Origin: Helicostylum pulchrum
Taxonomy: Eukaryota; Mucoromycota; Mucoromycetes; Mucorales; Mucoraceae
Length of the DNA: 64,000 nt
Reading direction: 5' to 3'
Assembly (NCBI GenBank): GCA_025677825.1
Contig: JAIXMO010000059.1
Location: 104,288 to 168,287 of the forward strand
How positions within the stretch are numbered: position 1 is the stretch's first letter; each line of letters opens with the position of its first letter. The notes under the pieces were generated by a model. It had not been told where the DNA came from. It saw nothing but the letters and a program-made list of their open reading frames with translations, and searched no databases. Shown here piece after piece: positions 1-11,012 of this stretch. Made by a program: the position numbers and the translations under genes.

Positions 1-10
1 GGATCGACAG

Positions 11-799
11 GTGTATACGTGTGTAGTGGATGTTACGGCGTTCTTGGACGGGTTGAATAAAGTGAAGCGATGGGTGACACAACCTTTGAATGCAGATCGT
101 AGAACACAGCCTAGTATTATGGAGGTGGTTGTACCTTTAGAGGTGCTGAACTCGTTGGATGATTTGAAAAAGGGCACGAGTTCTGAAAGTAGACTGGTAC
201 GTGAGTCGATTCGGTTCTTGGACCAGCAATCGTCGACTAAAATGGATGGTGTACCGCATCGGTCCTTCTTGCGTATGCAGAAGTTTGATGAAAAGTTCAA
301 TTGGCAAGAAGAAGTTGAACAGTTTTGGATTGGCGAGGAAAGTATGTCGTTTGTGGATACTATTTTGTCGGAAGAAGAAGAAGAAGTATCGGACGTCGAG
401 TCGGATCAGAGCTCGGATTCTGAGTTAATTAAACGAAGACGAGGTGATGATTCGGATGAGTCTGAAGAAAGTGAGTCTGAGGAAGAAGAAGAGGATAAAG
501 ATGAAGAGTTTGATTACTCGGAAACATTTGAAGAAGAAGAGGAAGAAATTCCTTATACGTACGAAGACGTTCCTAAAGAATATCGTACGATTATAAATTG
601 CATGCTGTACTGTCTTCATAAACGACAGCAGCAGGCAACAAAAGAAGAGAGTCCGCCACAAGGAAGCCTCGTACTGGTGACCAATGATGAGAATTTGGCT
701 TGGTGGGCAGAACTATTTGGTGATCCTAAAACTGGTCGACGCTTGCAAGTCGAAACTGTAGACCAGTGGGATAAAATGGTGGGTAAAACCATTCGATAA
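11..799 (+). CDS. PIN-domain protein, 3' part (Nmd4/SMG6-like)
   Basis: C-terminal 262 codons of a PIN-fold protein; PIN domains are metal-dependent RNases and the SMG6/Nmd4 members act in nonsense-mediated mRNA decay. The opening VVDVTAFLDG carries the first acidic residue, VVVPLEVLNSLDDL matches the second conserved strand and helix, and LVLVTNDENLAWWAE near the end is the third acidic motif. A long Glu/Asp/Ser-rich insert (about residues 118-180) separates the halves of the domain. The open frame begins with GTG directly after a CAG at bases 8-10, which looks like a splice acceptor, so the true start is probably outside the window. The stop is TAA at 797-799. The PIN call is good; assignment to Nmd4 rather than another PIN family is a guess from the spacing of the conserved blocks. 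Confidence 0.72.
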   Translation: MYTCVVDVTAFLDGLNKVKRWVTQPLNADRRTQPSIMEVVVPLEVLNSLDDLKKGTSSESRLVRESIRFLDQQSSTKMDGVPHRSFLRMQKFDEKFNWQEEVEQFWIGEESMSFVDTILSEEEEEVSDVESDQSSDSELIKRRRGDDSDESEESESEEEEEDKDEEFDYSETFEEEEEEIPYTYEDVPKEYRTIINCMLYCLHKRQQQATKEESPPQGSLVLVTNDENLAWWAELFGDPKTGRRLQVETVDQWDKMVGKTIR

Positions 800-948
800 T
801 AGCGTAATTAAAAAGAAACCATTTTTGTTATATCATATTTAATTAGAAAAAGACTTTTTTTTTTTTTCATAAAAAATATAATTTATTTATTGTTTAAAAA
901 AGTGAGTTTATCAAAAAACAATAGACTTGAGTTTTTGTGGAACAAAAT

Positions 949-1733
949 TTATTGCTTCTTGGCAGCCTTACAAGCGGAAGCGACAGCGAAACGACGCTAT
1001 TAAAAAAAGAAAAGTGTTAGTTTTTACGCAACTTTTTTTTATAATACAACACAACACACATAACGTATGTTTTCCTCTCTCTCTCTCTCTTATAATATCT
1101 TACCTTGTTCTTCAACTTGGAGACCTTGAAACGATCGAAATCGGTCAAAGAGGCACGAACCTTACGTTGTTCGAGCTTCTTGGCCCAAGCGGACTTCTCC
1201 CAAGAGGCAACAATTTGAGCCTTCTCCAAAGCCTTAACGAGAGCAGTTTGACCAACGTTACGGGGAAGGTCCTTGATGACAAGAGGAGTCAAGACCATAC
1301 GACGGAAAGCAAAAGCTTTACGGGAGACACCGGTGGTGGGACCATCGATGAGAGCCTACATAAAAAAAGGAATTGTTTAATTACTGTTCCATTCAGAGTT
1401 GTGTAGTTTTTTTTTTATCGACTTACGCGGTTGTGATCAATGATGTCAACAATGACGGCTAACTTGCCGGATTCGGGACCGTAGTTGATGAGGACAACGC
1501 GGCCAACTTCGACTTGACGCTTGAAAGTACCTTGCTACATAAAAAAAAATTAATGTTAATTTCGGTTTTTTTTTGAAAAAAAAAAGTCGTATCTAATTAT
1601 CTCCAATCCATCCCGCGCCCTTTTTTTTTGCCCTCTTTTTTTTTCCACACCCCTCCTTTGTTTATCAATCACTGTTTCTATTCTCTATCTCTCTTATTCA
1701 TCTATCTCTCTATTCAGTTATACGTACAACCAT
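949..1733 (-). CDS. RPL14: 60S ribosomal protein eL14
   Basis: Component of the large ribosomal subunit. Four coding exons were deduced: 1731-1733 (ATG only, followed at once by a GTTGTA donor), 1427-1534, 1104-1355 and 949-996. All phases agree and give 136 residues, the usual fungal length. Diagnostic stretches are [12 protein letters not shown] and [16 protein letters not shown] in exon 2, [14 protein letters not shown] and [20 protein letters not shown] in exon 3, and the basic tail ending AAKKQ. The acceptors are TAG, and internal donors are GTAAGT or GTAAGA. The single-codon first exon is the least certain part: it is the only upstream ATG I found beside a usable GT, and introns right after the ATG are known from other fungal ribosomal protein genes. 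Codon use is strongly biased (GTC, AAG, CGT), as expected for high expression. Confidence 0.9.
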
Positions 1734-4491
1734 TGTTATGGATTATATAGTCAGAGAAAGAGCTTGGATTATTTCAAGTTAATCGACACATTTACAGCCA
1801 AAAAAAAAAAAAAAAAAAAAAGGTGGTCCGGTCCGACACTTTTTTTTTTTGCTGCTGTGCGCATCGGATCTTTACATATTCCGATCCCCAATCATATCTG
1901 AGTGTTCTTTTTAAACAATCTTGCTCTCTATTTAATAAGCTTGCATTAGTTGCTTTGAAATAAAATATATGTTGCTTTATATTGAATTAACATACGCAAA
2001 AAAAAAAAAAAAAAAAAAAAAAGCTACTCTTTTATTTTTAAAGGGACGTTTTTCGTTATATATGTTTCATTGATTTAGTAATCTTTTTTTAGATTTTTTT
2101 CACAAACATAAAAAAAAACCAGGATACTATTTAGCAAATTGATCCACCAACCCCTCTCTCTCTCTCTCTCTCTCTCATGCACAACGGGAATACATGACAG
2201 TAACTAGAATGCGAATCGCGGGAGCTTCTGTTTATATCTTTTTTCAGCAATAAAAATACACACACATACAGCCTTAAAATATGAACAGGTTTTTTGTTTT
2301 CTCTATTTTTTGCAGCAGCTACTTGCTGCGATTAAGATAATCGATTTGTTGATTCTGATCCCCCAAACTATGATGAACTATATTACACGGGAAAATGGAC
2401 GATCGAGAAAAATAAACGTTGGTCTCGGCTAATTTGTATATCGACCATTCTCCAAAAACTTATTACACCGGGTTTTAAATTCTCCTGCGCAAACAACAAC
2501 ATGCTTTTGCAAAAGTAAACTCAAATTTGGTTTTTGTCATTATGTGCATGAGTCTATTAAAATATTCTTGACGCGACAAAATGGGCGAGAAAGAGAAATT
2601 AAAAATAGCATTTTGTTTGATAAATTAGAATATGTACCGTTAATAAGTACATAAAATTAAAATGTTAGTTCAAGTTCTATGTGTACTGATCGAGTTATTT
2701 TACTTTTCAGCAAAAAGAAGAAAGTAAAACACAATCTATACTTTTTTATTTAAAATCAGCCCCACCGCCTAACTTTTTTTTTTTTCTTGTATTCTTTCTT
2801 GTAACCGAACTATTATAAATAAGCTACGGGTGATACGAAAAAAGCATCTTTATACAATCTATTTTGACGTAAACTATATAAAAAAAAAAGTTTATTTTGT
2901 TTTACCTCCGCCAAGAATGAATAAAAAAAAAGAGCAATCAAAAAAGTTATATGCAGTAAAATACAAATAAAATGGCGTTGGTCTTGTTGGCGATAAAAGG
3001 TAAAAAAAAAAACGGTTTTCCGAATGTCCCTGAACAATGGTCGGAATCATTTGCTTTTTTTCAAATGTGACACAAAGGAGATTTGAAATTTTTCTCCAAG
3101 TAATTAAAACGCGCTGAGGGAGAGAGAATATTTATATAGAGATCGATTACTACTTTTTTTTTGCAGTACAACCAAAAGACTTTAAATCAGTAATATATAT
3201 ACGTGTGTGCTGCTATAAAAATAATAATATAAATCAGCTCCCCCCTCCCCGTAGCGTTTTTCGAGAATGGGATCGGATCAACATGTATTTCTGCTAATTT
3301 TTGGTAACACTTCGGAGTACAAAGTGTCCCGTCTGGGCAAAAAACACTGTTAGAATGGAAAAAGTTGTTTACAAGAACAGGTCTTGTCCTGTAAACTTTT
3401 TCGCCTGAAAGAAAAAACAAGGGGCACGCAATGATTTGTATCACTTTTTTTTTATATATCAAAATGTAGTACCAAAACGTTGTCTTTTTTTAGGCAAAAT
3501 TAATCTGTAGTTAATCTTTTTTAAATGCCCGTTCGATGCTTTTTTTTGTTAGGGTCTATCAGCCTGTAATCGAGTAAAGATGAATCCGTCTATTTTCGTG
3601 TAATGGAAACAAGAGAAGGTTGAGATAATATATTTTAAAAAAAAAAGGCTCGACTTCAATATAATGAAAATTTACATGCGCATAAAAAGGGATCTACAAA
3701 ATATTTAAATCACTTATTTTATATTTTATGTACAAATTTATACAATAAAAAAATAAAATCCCTAATCAACAGATAATTTTTTTTTCTTAAATAATAAAAA
3801 AGAAAATAGGAGAACAACCGGGGAACATAATTAAGCTGTAAAGTGGTTAATTAACAAGCCTTTTTGTGTATTATATATAAAAGGGGATGAAAATATAAAG
3901 AAAAAGAGACCCGGTCTTGCACACGAATTTTTTTTCAAAAAGTTGGTCCGCTTAAAAAAAAAAGAAAAAGATATATATATTTTTTCTCTCTCTCCCTTTG
4001 TGAAGGGGTGGGGATGAGGGGAACCTTGCTTTTCCAACTAACTGTACTCCGTTTAATGCCGGAGAAAACAAGATAAGGTATACTTATTGTGTTTTGCCTG
4101 TAACATATGATTCGTGGCACGTCATGTCATACTATATCACTTTTTTATTTTTTAAAAAAAAAAAAAAAAAAAAAAGATATGGGTCCTGATTTTGATTAAA
4201 ATGCTATTCTTGGAATAGATGCGAGTCCAATAAATAACTGAAACTTAAAAAGATTTACTGGTACCGAAAATTTAGTGGCGAAGATCTCTTTTTTTTTTAT
4301 ATTGACCTAGCTTTGTTTTTGAGGATGTTTTTTAGGATAATAAAAACTTAATATTAATAAACCTATTACGCACGTAAATAATAAACAATAAAAAAGGTAG
4401 GTATAAAATCTATAATTATCCAAACAATGTGAGCTACATAGGTCATTAAAAAACTGCTAATTTCAGCTATTTATACTCCGGCTTTCTGTGC
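1734..4491. other. Gene-poor intergenic DNA with simple repeats
   Basis: No reading frame with recognisable protein similarity on either strand; open frames are under 95 codons and interrupted by poly-A/T tracts. It holds many A or T homopolymers (for example 1800-1820, 1999-2022 and 4154-4174) and a CT dinucleotide run at about 2153-2176. I saw no tRNA-like cloverleaf. Confidence 0.6.
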
Positions 4492-4501
4492 CTATATATA
4501 C
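4492..4501 (+). promoter_or_regulatory. TATA-box-like element
   Basis: CTATATATAC lies about 95 bp before the ATG at 4594 and is followed by a pyrimidine-rich stretch (about 4515-4560), the usual fungal layout of TATA box then CT-rich start region. Confidence 0.4.
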
Positions 4502-4593
4502 AGACGAAAACATTTCCTTTCTTCTTTTCTCTTTTTTTTCCAATTTTCTTTTTTCTCAGCAACTTTTTATAGCAATTAAAAAAAAACAGAGAT

Positions 4594-5490
4594 ATGAAAT
4601 ATCTCACTTTATCTACAGTATTCACGTTATTTAGCTGTATTGCAGCTTTACCTATTACAACAACAACTACTAGATATACACCACCTTCTACAGCATCAGA
4701 AACAATAGCAGTGCTCGAGAATGACATTTCAAAAGAAATCTTTCCGGTGCAAGTAGACAGACTAGCCCAGCTTATTGCAACTCATCTTCAATTTGACCAT
4801 CTCGATGCTGTGATTAGTCGTACAGATAAGGAGATCGCAACTGAGTTCCAGCACCATATTCAAATTAACGTACAAGCTAGTGAATTTGATGAGGAACTGG
4901 TGTCACACAATGCTAATCAATATACCATCCAACAAGTACCAACATTGGATATGATGGACTTGGAAATACTTAAATCTCAGATATCTGCTGCTATACAAGC
5001 TCATACAGAAGGAAACTTGCCTTTGACTTGGGATAAATTGGCAGATAAATTAAGCCGTCAAGCTATTGAATCTTATCTTCGTACATCATTACTTGAAACC
5101 TGTGGTGGCCAACATGAAGAAGAAGACATTATTTTATCATCTTGTTTAAACCAACATGCTACACGATTTGCAGATCAATTGGATACGTATTTAACCAGTA
5201 GCCTGGAACATGTATTTGAAGCACTTGATCAACATGCTTTACCTGATTTACTGCAACATACTGCTCAAGATTTGAAGGGTATACTCAAGTATTTTAACTC
5301 TGCATTCCTTCAAAATGGAAATAGAAAGTTTATTTTAGATGTTGTGCCTTGGAACAGTGACCCAAATGATGTCCACAACTTTAAATCAAGGTTATTAGAA
5401 TTAGCCGTTCATCCTCCTTTAATAATAGACAATGAAGATGTTCATTCCCTTGCTTTCTTTGTTGAATATGCTGCTATGGCAAGAGTATAA
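4594..5490 (+). CDS. Secreted protein of unknown function
   Basis: Intronless 298-codon gene. Residues 1-18 (MKYLTLSTVFTLFSCIAA) form a clear signal peptide with a short n-region, hydrophobic core and small residues at the expected cleavage site; a Thr-rich linker follows. The rest is mostly helical, acidic and rich in His and Gln, with only two cysteines (in ETCGGQ and SSCLNQ) that could form one disulfide. There is no transmembrane segment or GPI-type tail. I recognise no enzyme motif. The ATG follows a purine-rich leader and lies about 95 bp after a TATA-like element. It is most likely an extracellular or vacuolar protein of a lineage-specific family; no function is proposed. Confidence 0.8.
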   Translation: MKYLTLSTVFTLFSCIAALPITTTTTRYTPPSTASETIAVLENDISKEIFPVQVDRLAQLIATHLQFDHLDAVISRTDKEIATEFQHHIQINVQASEFDEELVSHNANQYTIQQVPTLDMMDLEILKSQISAAIQAHTEGNLPLTWDKLADKLSRQAIESYLRTSLLETCGGQHEEEDIILSSCLNQHATRFADQLDTYLTSSLEHVFEALDQHALPDLLQHTAQDLKGILKYFNSAFLQNGNRKFILDVVPWNSDPNDVHNFKSRLLELAVHPPLIIDNEDVHSLAFFVEYAAMARV

Positions 5491-7044
5491 ACAACAACAA
5501 CAAAAATTTCGTATAATATTTATGTATAATCTGTATAAAATCTTCTTCTTCTTACACACCTTTCATTCCAAACAAAAAAAACCAAACAAAAAAACTCCAT
5601 ACCCTTCTTCCGTTCATTTATCTTATATAAACCACAAACAGCCTCAACTTTTTTAAAATAGATTTTTTTGTAAATAAAAAATAAATAAAATAAAAATCAC
5701 AATTTTACTTCAAAAAATAACGCATAATGACCTCCCTCCTAAAATAAAACTAAATATATACCAGTCAATCATTCCACGTGTAATACTTGGCGATTAACAG
5801 TGTTTGTTTACTTTTTTTCTTTTTCGGTGAACATTTGAAGTTAAGGAGTTTTCCTAACTGAGGAGGCCCTCAAAAACGACGATTTATATCGTTACAAAAA
5901 TCGTAGGCATAATAGGAAACAGTTTAGCCTAACTATCGATAAGTATTACAGATAAAAACTAAAAACAGAAAAACTTGTTTATTACAACTTTGCGTATACA
6001 AAAAAATGTATTTTTAGGCAATAGTGAAATCATCGTTCTATTATATAAAAAAAAGAGAAAGATCTTCCTCGCGTTCTTTTTTTACTTGCTAAGAAAAAGA
6101 CCAAGTTAACCCAAAATAGTATAACAATAGAGAAGAAGATCATTTAGTGTGTATTTGCCAAGAAGCACTAAAGATTGGTAAGTAGTGACGATGTGCTCGT
6201 GTTACAATGACAAAGAGTATAATGGCCTAGTTCTCAGTACAACATCATTCCAAAGTAAAATAACATCATTATTATTTTTTAAAAAGGGAATTATTTTATT
6301 AAAAGATTTTTTTCTTATCGCGAGTAATAAATAAAAAATGTATTTTGAACAGAGCCTAAAAACAACTTTGCTATTTATAAAGTGATCGTAAAACACAAAA
6401 CTACACCATATGTAAATTCTTTATTTACTCCTTGTGATTAGATAAATAAATAAATAAATATTTCTCAAAAAAAAAAAAGATTTCTCAGCCAAAAAAAAAA
6501 AGAATTTTTTATATTTTTCATTTTCATTAATAATAGGGGTGTGTTCAGGGGAACAAGCGGCGAACCACCCATTCCCCCTAAACAAAAATTATGGCCTCGA
6601 GACATCCGAGGATGTTCGCAGCAAAGCTAATCGTCGCTGTGCAATGACAATCGGCCTCACTGTACATCTGGGATTCTTGATACCAGATGCACGACCCAGG
6701 TAAGTATGAGTTGCAATAAGTTGCAAAAAGCTCGCCTTTTTATACTTTTTCGAAATTATTTTTTTTAGCTCCGTTTTGTGACTCCCCAAAAAATTTATTT
6801 ATTTTTTCCGCAAAAACAACAGTCTTCTTTACGTACTCAGAAATGTGTAAGCCACGAGATTTGTGTACACACGTGAGAATGAATTTTAATTTACTCTTGT
6901 TTAAAGGGGTCAAGCAGTTTAAAGTTATCAAACTTGATGAAACTAATTTTAGTCTTATTATAAAGTTTAATAAAGTAGTTTATGTTCTTACTGGAAGTAT
7001 ATATGCTTTACAATTGTTAATAATAAAAAAATACATCTTTTGTT
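5491..7044. other. Intergenic DNA, mostly unassigned
   Basis: AT-rich DNA without a convincing complete gene. One short coding-like exon (6557-6702) is listed separately. The 95-codon frame at 6843-7130 has no recognisable similarity and is compositionally like the surrounding DNA. Confidence 0.5.
6557..6702 (+). other. Possible orphan exon or gene fragment
   Basis: A GC-richer island in AT-rich DNA that reads openly from just after a CAG at 6546-6548 to a perfect GTAAGT donor at about 6702. The translation has ordinary protein composition (for example YGLETSEDVRSKANRRC then GLTVHLGFLIPDA). The next plausible acceptor (TTTTTTTTAG near 6769) leads into a stop within a few codons in the matching phase, so no complete gene can be assembled. 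It could be an exon of a decayed gene or captured transposon cargo. Not recognised. Confidence 0.3.
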
Positions 7045-8254
7045 TGTTTTCACAGGAGCACCAACCGGAGCCATATGCACCTGTTCTGTATTATAATATA
7101 TTAAACTCAACCCGTTGCGAATTCATATAAAGGAAAACATAATTCGAAAAAAAGATGTGCAAGCTTTGTTTAAACATAAATACTAATACATATTTTATAT
7201 TTTAATATTCAAGTTGTAAGTTGTAAGTTTATACAACAACAACGAAAAAAACTCATAAGCACACAAAGTTTGCAATTGCAGTTATTTTATTTATAAAGGC
7301 ATACTTTGCATTGACGGGAGTACTAGTTAGGATTATGTACTTTATTTGTTAAATTACTTATTAACTTGATAAACGTAAAAAGAAAAAAGAAAGAACGAGT
7401 ACAAACAAAAGTTACAATTGATATTATTATTGTTAACTTCAAAAACGAAAACACGTATGCCTTGCTTTAACAGGAACGCTACTTAGTGACTATCTGCTCT
7501 GTATTATTGTATTTAAATTCAACTTTTAAGTAAACTCAGTTATTATTATTAACTTTAGATATACATGTTTCACTTCGATAGAAACGATAATTAAAATATA
7601 GTGCATCTGTTTTATATTAATTTATATTGTACTATTAAACCTAAACCCGAGTAAGTTCGTATATAAGACACACGCACATAAAGTTCACATGTACAATTAT
7701 TAACTTTTATATTACGTTTTGATTTGACTGCTGGAACACTACTTGTTTAAAATGGTAATATTACACGCAAACTACTGCAGCAGGAAAAAGCAAAGAAACC
7801 CAAACCATTGCAAACTTATAAACACACATAAACACAATCCACAGTTGCAGTTACTTTCAACATATATCCTTCGCACTAATTAAGCTTACACTGTTGCACG
7901 AACAAACAGAATTACTATCTTTTTTTAAAAAAACAGACATGCTTCGTTTTGACAGGAGCAGAGTTGCGTACAGTGCGGCTGGTAAATTTTGTCCGTTTTG
8001 AGAAAATAAATGACAATTTCAGAAAAACATTATCAGATTGTCACTTGGGTAAAAATGAATGTTTTTAAAAATAAACAGTTAGTTAGAGTTCCGTTTTGTC
8101 ATCGTACTATCTAATTAACGATAAGAGTGAGAGATAAAGGAATAAAGCTTTTACACCATAGCCCAAGAAGTGCTAATTTGGCCAAGCCTAATACGACAGT
8201 CATTTCGTATAACTGAATTTGGGAACAAGAAAACTATTGTTAACTGTGACTGCG

Positions 8255-8314
8255 CGTAACTCGTAACCCGTAACTCGTAACCCATAACCCATAACCCGTA
8301 ACCCGTAACCCTCA
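8255..8314 (+). repeat. Heptamer array TAACCCG/TAACCCA/TAACTCG
   Basis: About eight consecutive 7-bp units (TAACTCG, TAACCCG, TAACTCG, TAACCCA, TAACCCA, TAACCCG, TAACCCG, TAACCC) sit at the inner end of the left arm. The right arm holds only three or four units in inverse orientation (GGGTTAC..., about 8713-8763), so the array is where the arms differ in length. The unit resembles a telomeric repeat with an added base. Confidence 0.7.
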
Positions 8315-8341
8315 ACTCTATTCTAATTTCTCTATCTTATA

Positions 8342-8713
8342 ATGTTATCAAAGTCGTTCAGACCAGGAACCGACCTCATTTCTAAAGAAATAACAAGACA
8401 ACCTCTTGTATTGAATATCATTACTAAAGCTATATTAAATATAACCGATGAATACATTCCTGAATCTTGTGAATGGTCAAATGGAACGCGAAGTGATGTT
8501 GTCCTCGTTCCTAAATCAGCCGACACAGGCCCCACAATTGTCATCGAGTTCCAACGTACTGTGGACAAGAGGTTCATGGAAAGGGCTATAGCATATTGTC
8601 TTCAGGCGAGCAAGAGATTTGGTGCCATCCCAACCCTTTTAATTGTATGTATCGAATCAGTCCAGGATTCTGTGAAAGAAAGATTAAGGAAATGCGATGA
8701 TTTGCCTTGTTAA
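8342..8713 (+). CDS. PD-(D/E)XK nuclease-like protein carried by TIR element
   Basis: A 123-codon ORF filling the unique centre of the element. Residues about 50-75 read RSDVVLVPKS...TIVIEFQ, which fits the D...ExQ/ExK core of the PD-(D/E)XK nuclease fold (Asp on one strand, Glu-x-Gln on the next), followed by an amphipathic helix (MERAIAYCLQASKRF) and a strand (TLLIVCI). Rpn/PDDEXK-type recombination-promoting nucleases share this layout. The frame stops at the inner edge of the right arm (ending CDDLPC), so the protein may be a truncated host gene captured by the element. No intron is seen. Activity and function are not shown. Confidence 0.6.
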   Translation: MLSKSFRPGTDLISKEITRQPLVLNIITKAILNITDEYIPESCEWSNGTRSDVVLVPKSADTGPTIVIEFQRTVDKRFMERAIAYCLQASKRFGAIPTLLIVCIESVQDSVKERLRKCDDLPC

Positions 8714-9217
8714 GGGTTACGAATTACCAGCAGTGGGTTACGAGTTATGGGTTACGAGTTACGCGCAGTCACAGTTAACAATAGTTTTCTTGTTCCCAAA
8801 TTCAGTTATACGAAATGACTGTCGTATTAGGCTTGGCCAAATTAGCACTTCTTGGGCTATGGTGTAAAAGCTTTATTCCTTTATCTCTCACTCTTATCGT
8901 TAATTAGATAGTACGATGACAAAACGGAACTCTAACTAACTGTTTATTTTAATAAACATTCATTTTTACCCAAGTGACAATCTGATAATGTTTTTCTGAA
9001 ATTGTCATTTATTTTCTCAAAACGGACAAAATTTACCAGCCGCACTGTACCTGTCCTGTAATAAATAAAACTCAAACCGCTGCAAATTGATACAGAGGAA
9101 AAAAAAGGGACAAGTTAAAATAGAAGAAAAGAGAACAAAAGAAACGTTTATTTTTTATTTCTTTTAAAAAAGAGAGGTTTAAAAATTGATATAACAGTTC
9201 AAGAACAGTCAAGGAAT

Positions 9218-10214
9218 TTAGTTCATGGATTGAACCAAGTTGTTGATGAAGTTCTCACGGTTACCAGTATCACCACCTTCAATGAAATGAAGGAACTTAC
9301 GGGAGTGCCACATGTTGTTGGGGTTAGAGAGCTTGAAAGGCCAGAGGAAGTTGGAAGCTTGCTTGAAGTGGGGACCGACGGTAGCGATCTCGTGGATAAG
9401 ATCTTCAACACAGATGATGTTGTACTTACCGAGAGACTTCTCAATGACAGCGTTATCGGAGATAGGGATACGTTGCTTGTTGACCTTGGCATAACCACGC
9501 TTGTAGACCAAACCACGGATGGTCTTCATGTTGGGGTAACCGTAGGTGACATAAGGTTGGATCAATTGGAGCATCTCAGAGGTAGCCTTGTTAAGACGGA
9601 GGAAGACACCGTTGTTGATTTGCAAAAGACGGAGCAATTGGAGAACCTTACGGGGCTTGGGGGCAATGTTGTTAATACCACGGATACGGACAACGAAGAC
9701 AAGCTTCTCTTGAGCGGGAACGTAGTAGTTACCTTCAGCCTTGGCTTGACGACGGAGACGGATCTCGTTGAGGGCAGTAGACTTGTACTCGGCATCGTAC
9801 TTGGCAGCACGCTTGAAGAGTTCACGACGCTTGGCAAGCTTGGCCTATAAGTTTTTTAAAAAAATGTTAATATTTTACTGCTTTTTCATAACGTATAAAG
9901 GAAAGGAAGAAAAACGTAAAAGAAATTTTTTTTAAAAAAAAGAAAAATAATCAGCCCCGAAAGATGGTTAACAAGAGACATCATTGAGTGCAATCTAGTC
10001 CTTTGGGTTGGTATACCCCAATTATCATCATACTTTTTTCTTTTTTTTTTTTTGTTTCTTAAAATACGTTCCACCCCTTTCTCGTAAGAAAAAAATACTT
10101 GCCTTGCGGAGCTCGGCCTTCTTGGCAACAAGGGCTTCAGCAGCCTTGGCACAAGACTTGTTCTTCTTCAAGAGGGTCTCGGGGACGAGGACGTCGTTGG
10201 CAGTAGGAACGTTG
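9218..10214 (-). CDS. RPL7: 60S ribosomal protein uL30 (L7), first exon unresolved
   Basis: Large-subunit ribosomal protein. Two exons are clear: 10103-10214 ([20 protein letters not shown]...) and 9218-9844 ([20 protein letters not shown] to the stop after NNLVQSMN). Conserved L7 blocks include [70 protein letters not shown] and [15 protein letters not shown]. The intron between them (9845-10102) has a GCAAGT donor, a genuine GC-AG intron: no GT alternative keeps the frame. Exon 2 starts in the middle of a codon, so a short upstream exon with the ATG must exist (between about 10230 and 10830), but none of the candidate ATGs gave a convincing donor in the right phase. Strong codon bias fits high expression. 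Confidence 0.93.
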
Positions 10215-11012
10215 CTATAATTTTAAAAAAAGAAAGCGTAAATATTTTTTGAACAAGATATAAGCCACCCAAAATTAGTTTTTTTTTTTTTTTTGTTGAA
10301 AAAGTACAATGAGTACTATGTTCTAGTAGTGATAGTAGTAGTAGTACATATCCTAATTCTTTAAAACTAATTTCGAAAGGTGTTCAACGGGGGGGAAGTG
10401 TATATACGTACTAGGCAACCATGTTGGTACTGTCTGAACTGATAGGAAAAGAGAAGGAACTATCTGATTTGAAAATTTTTGTTCAATAATAAAAAGATTT
10501 TTTTTTTCTAACCCGATTAGAGAGGTCCGGCTCGGATGATTGAAGGTAGTCACGTAAAAAAAAAAATTTGCTCTTGTTGAAACTGTATTGGTTCTATTTG
10601 CAGCAATAGGGGTCTACTGGGGACAGTACACATACTTGTAGCACGCAGATCAAAAAAGAACTGAATTGAATCTGATTTAATAAAGAATTCCATGCAACTC
10701 TCTTTTTTTTTTACTTGTACAGATATATAAAACAAGAGGTTACAGTTTCAAAATATCCCAAACCGTTCATACTCCTATATTGTGAGACATTTGTGTTCAA
10801 TTTTCGGGAAGGAAGCATAACGTAAATATTACATTAGTAAATAGACGCTCCCATTTTATCATCACAGATATTTACAGCGTTTTTGGTTTATCAGTCTTTT
10901 TTCTTCTTTCTTCTTCACTTACTACTTTTATGTTTTCGTTTTTTGTTTTTGTATGAACCGATACGGTTCTTCTTAGAATAATGGTCATCCTTAAAGGTAA
11001 GTAAAAAAGTAG
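10215..11012. other. Upstream region of RPL7, no independent gene seen
   Basis: Must contain the missing first exon and promoter of the ribosomal protein gene. It includes a CTA/GTA trinucleotide-like run (about 10326-10345) and several poly-T tracts. No other coding signal found. Confidence 0.4.

Larger units (their letters stand above)
7971..9047. mobile_element. 1,077-bp TIR element with TA target duplication and nuclease-like cargo
   Basis: Both ends are near-perfect inverted repeats: the left begins CAGTGCGGCTGGTAAATTTT at 7971 and the right ends in its reverse complement at 9047. A TA dinucleotide flanks each side (7969-7970 and 9048-9049), the hallmark of Tc1/mariner superfamily insertion. 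The arms run about 300 bp inwards with almost no mismatch (left about 7971-8260, right about 8757-9047), implying a recent insertion or gene conversion between the arms. The only ORF between them is the 123-codon PD-(D/E)XK-like frame; no transposase is present, so the element is non-autonomous. Similar but shorter termini recur at 22642-22781 and 28190-28211. Confidence 0.8.
7045..9080. repeat. Degenerate repeat array interrupted by a transposon
   Basis: A motif of the form TTTGTTTTGACAGGAGCA recurs in diverged form near 7045, 7308, 7461, 7718 and 7942, and sequences such as CTGTAYTRTAATA...AAACTCAACCCGTTGC (7084-7120) are matched right after the element (about 9052-9085). Spacing is about 150-265 bp, so this looks like an old, heavily mutated tandem or dispersed repeat into whose last unit the 7971-9047 element jumped. 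Confidence 0.35.

Noticed and set aside
3187..3462. 91-codon minus-strand frame
   Set aside because: No family similarity, unusual Lys/Ile/Tyr composition equal to the AT background.
9230..9850. 206-codon plus-strand frame
   Set aside because: Antisense to the conserved uL30 exon; the long open frame is a by-product of its codon bias.
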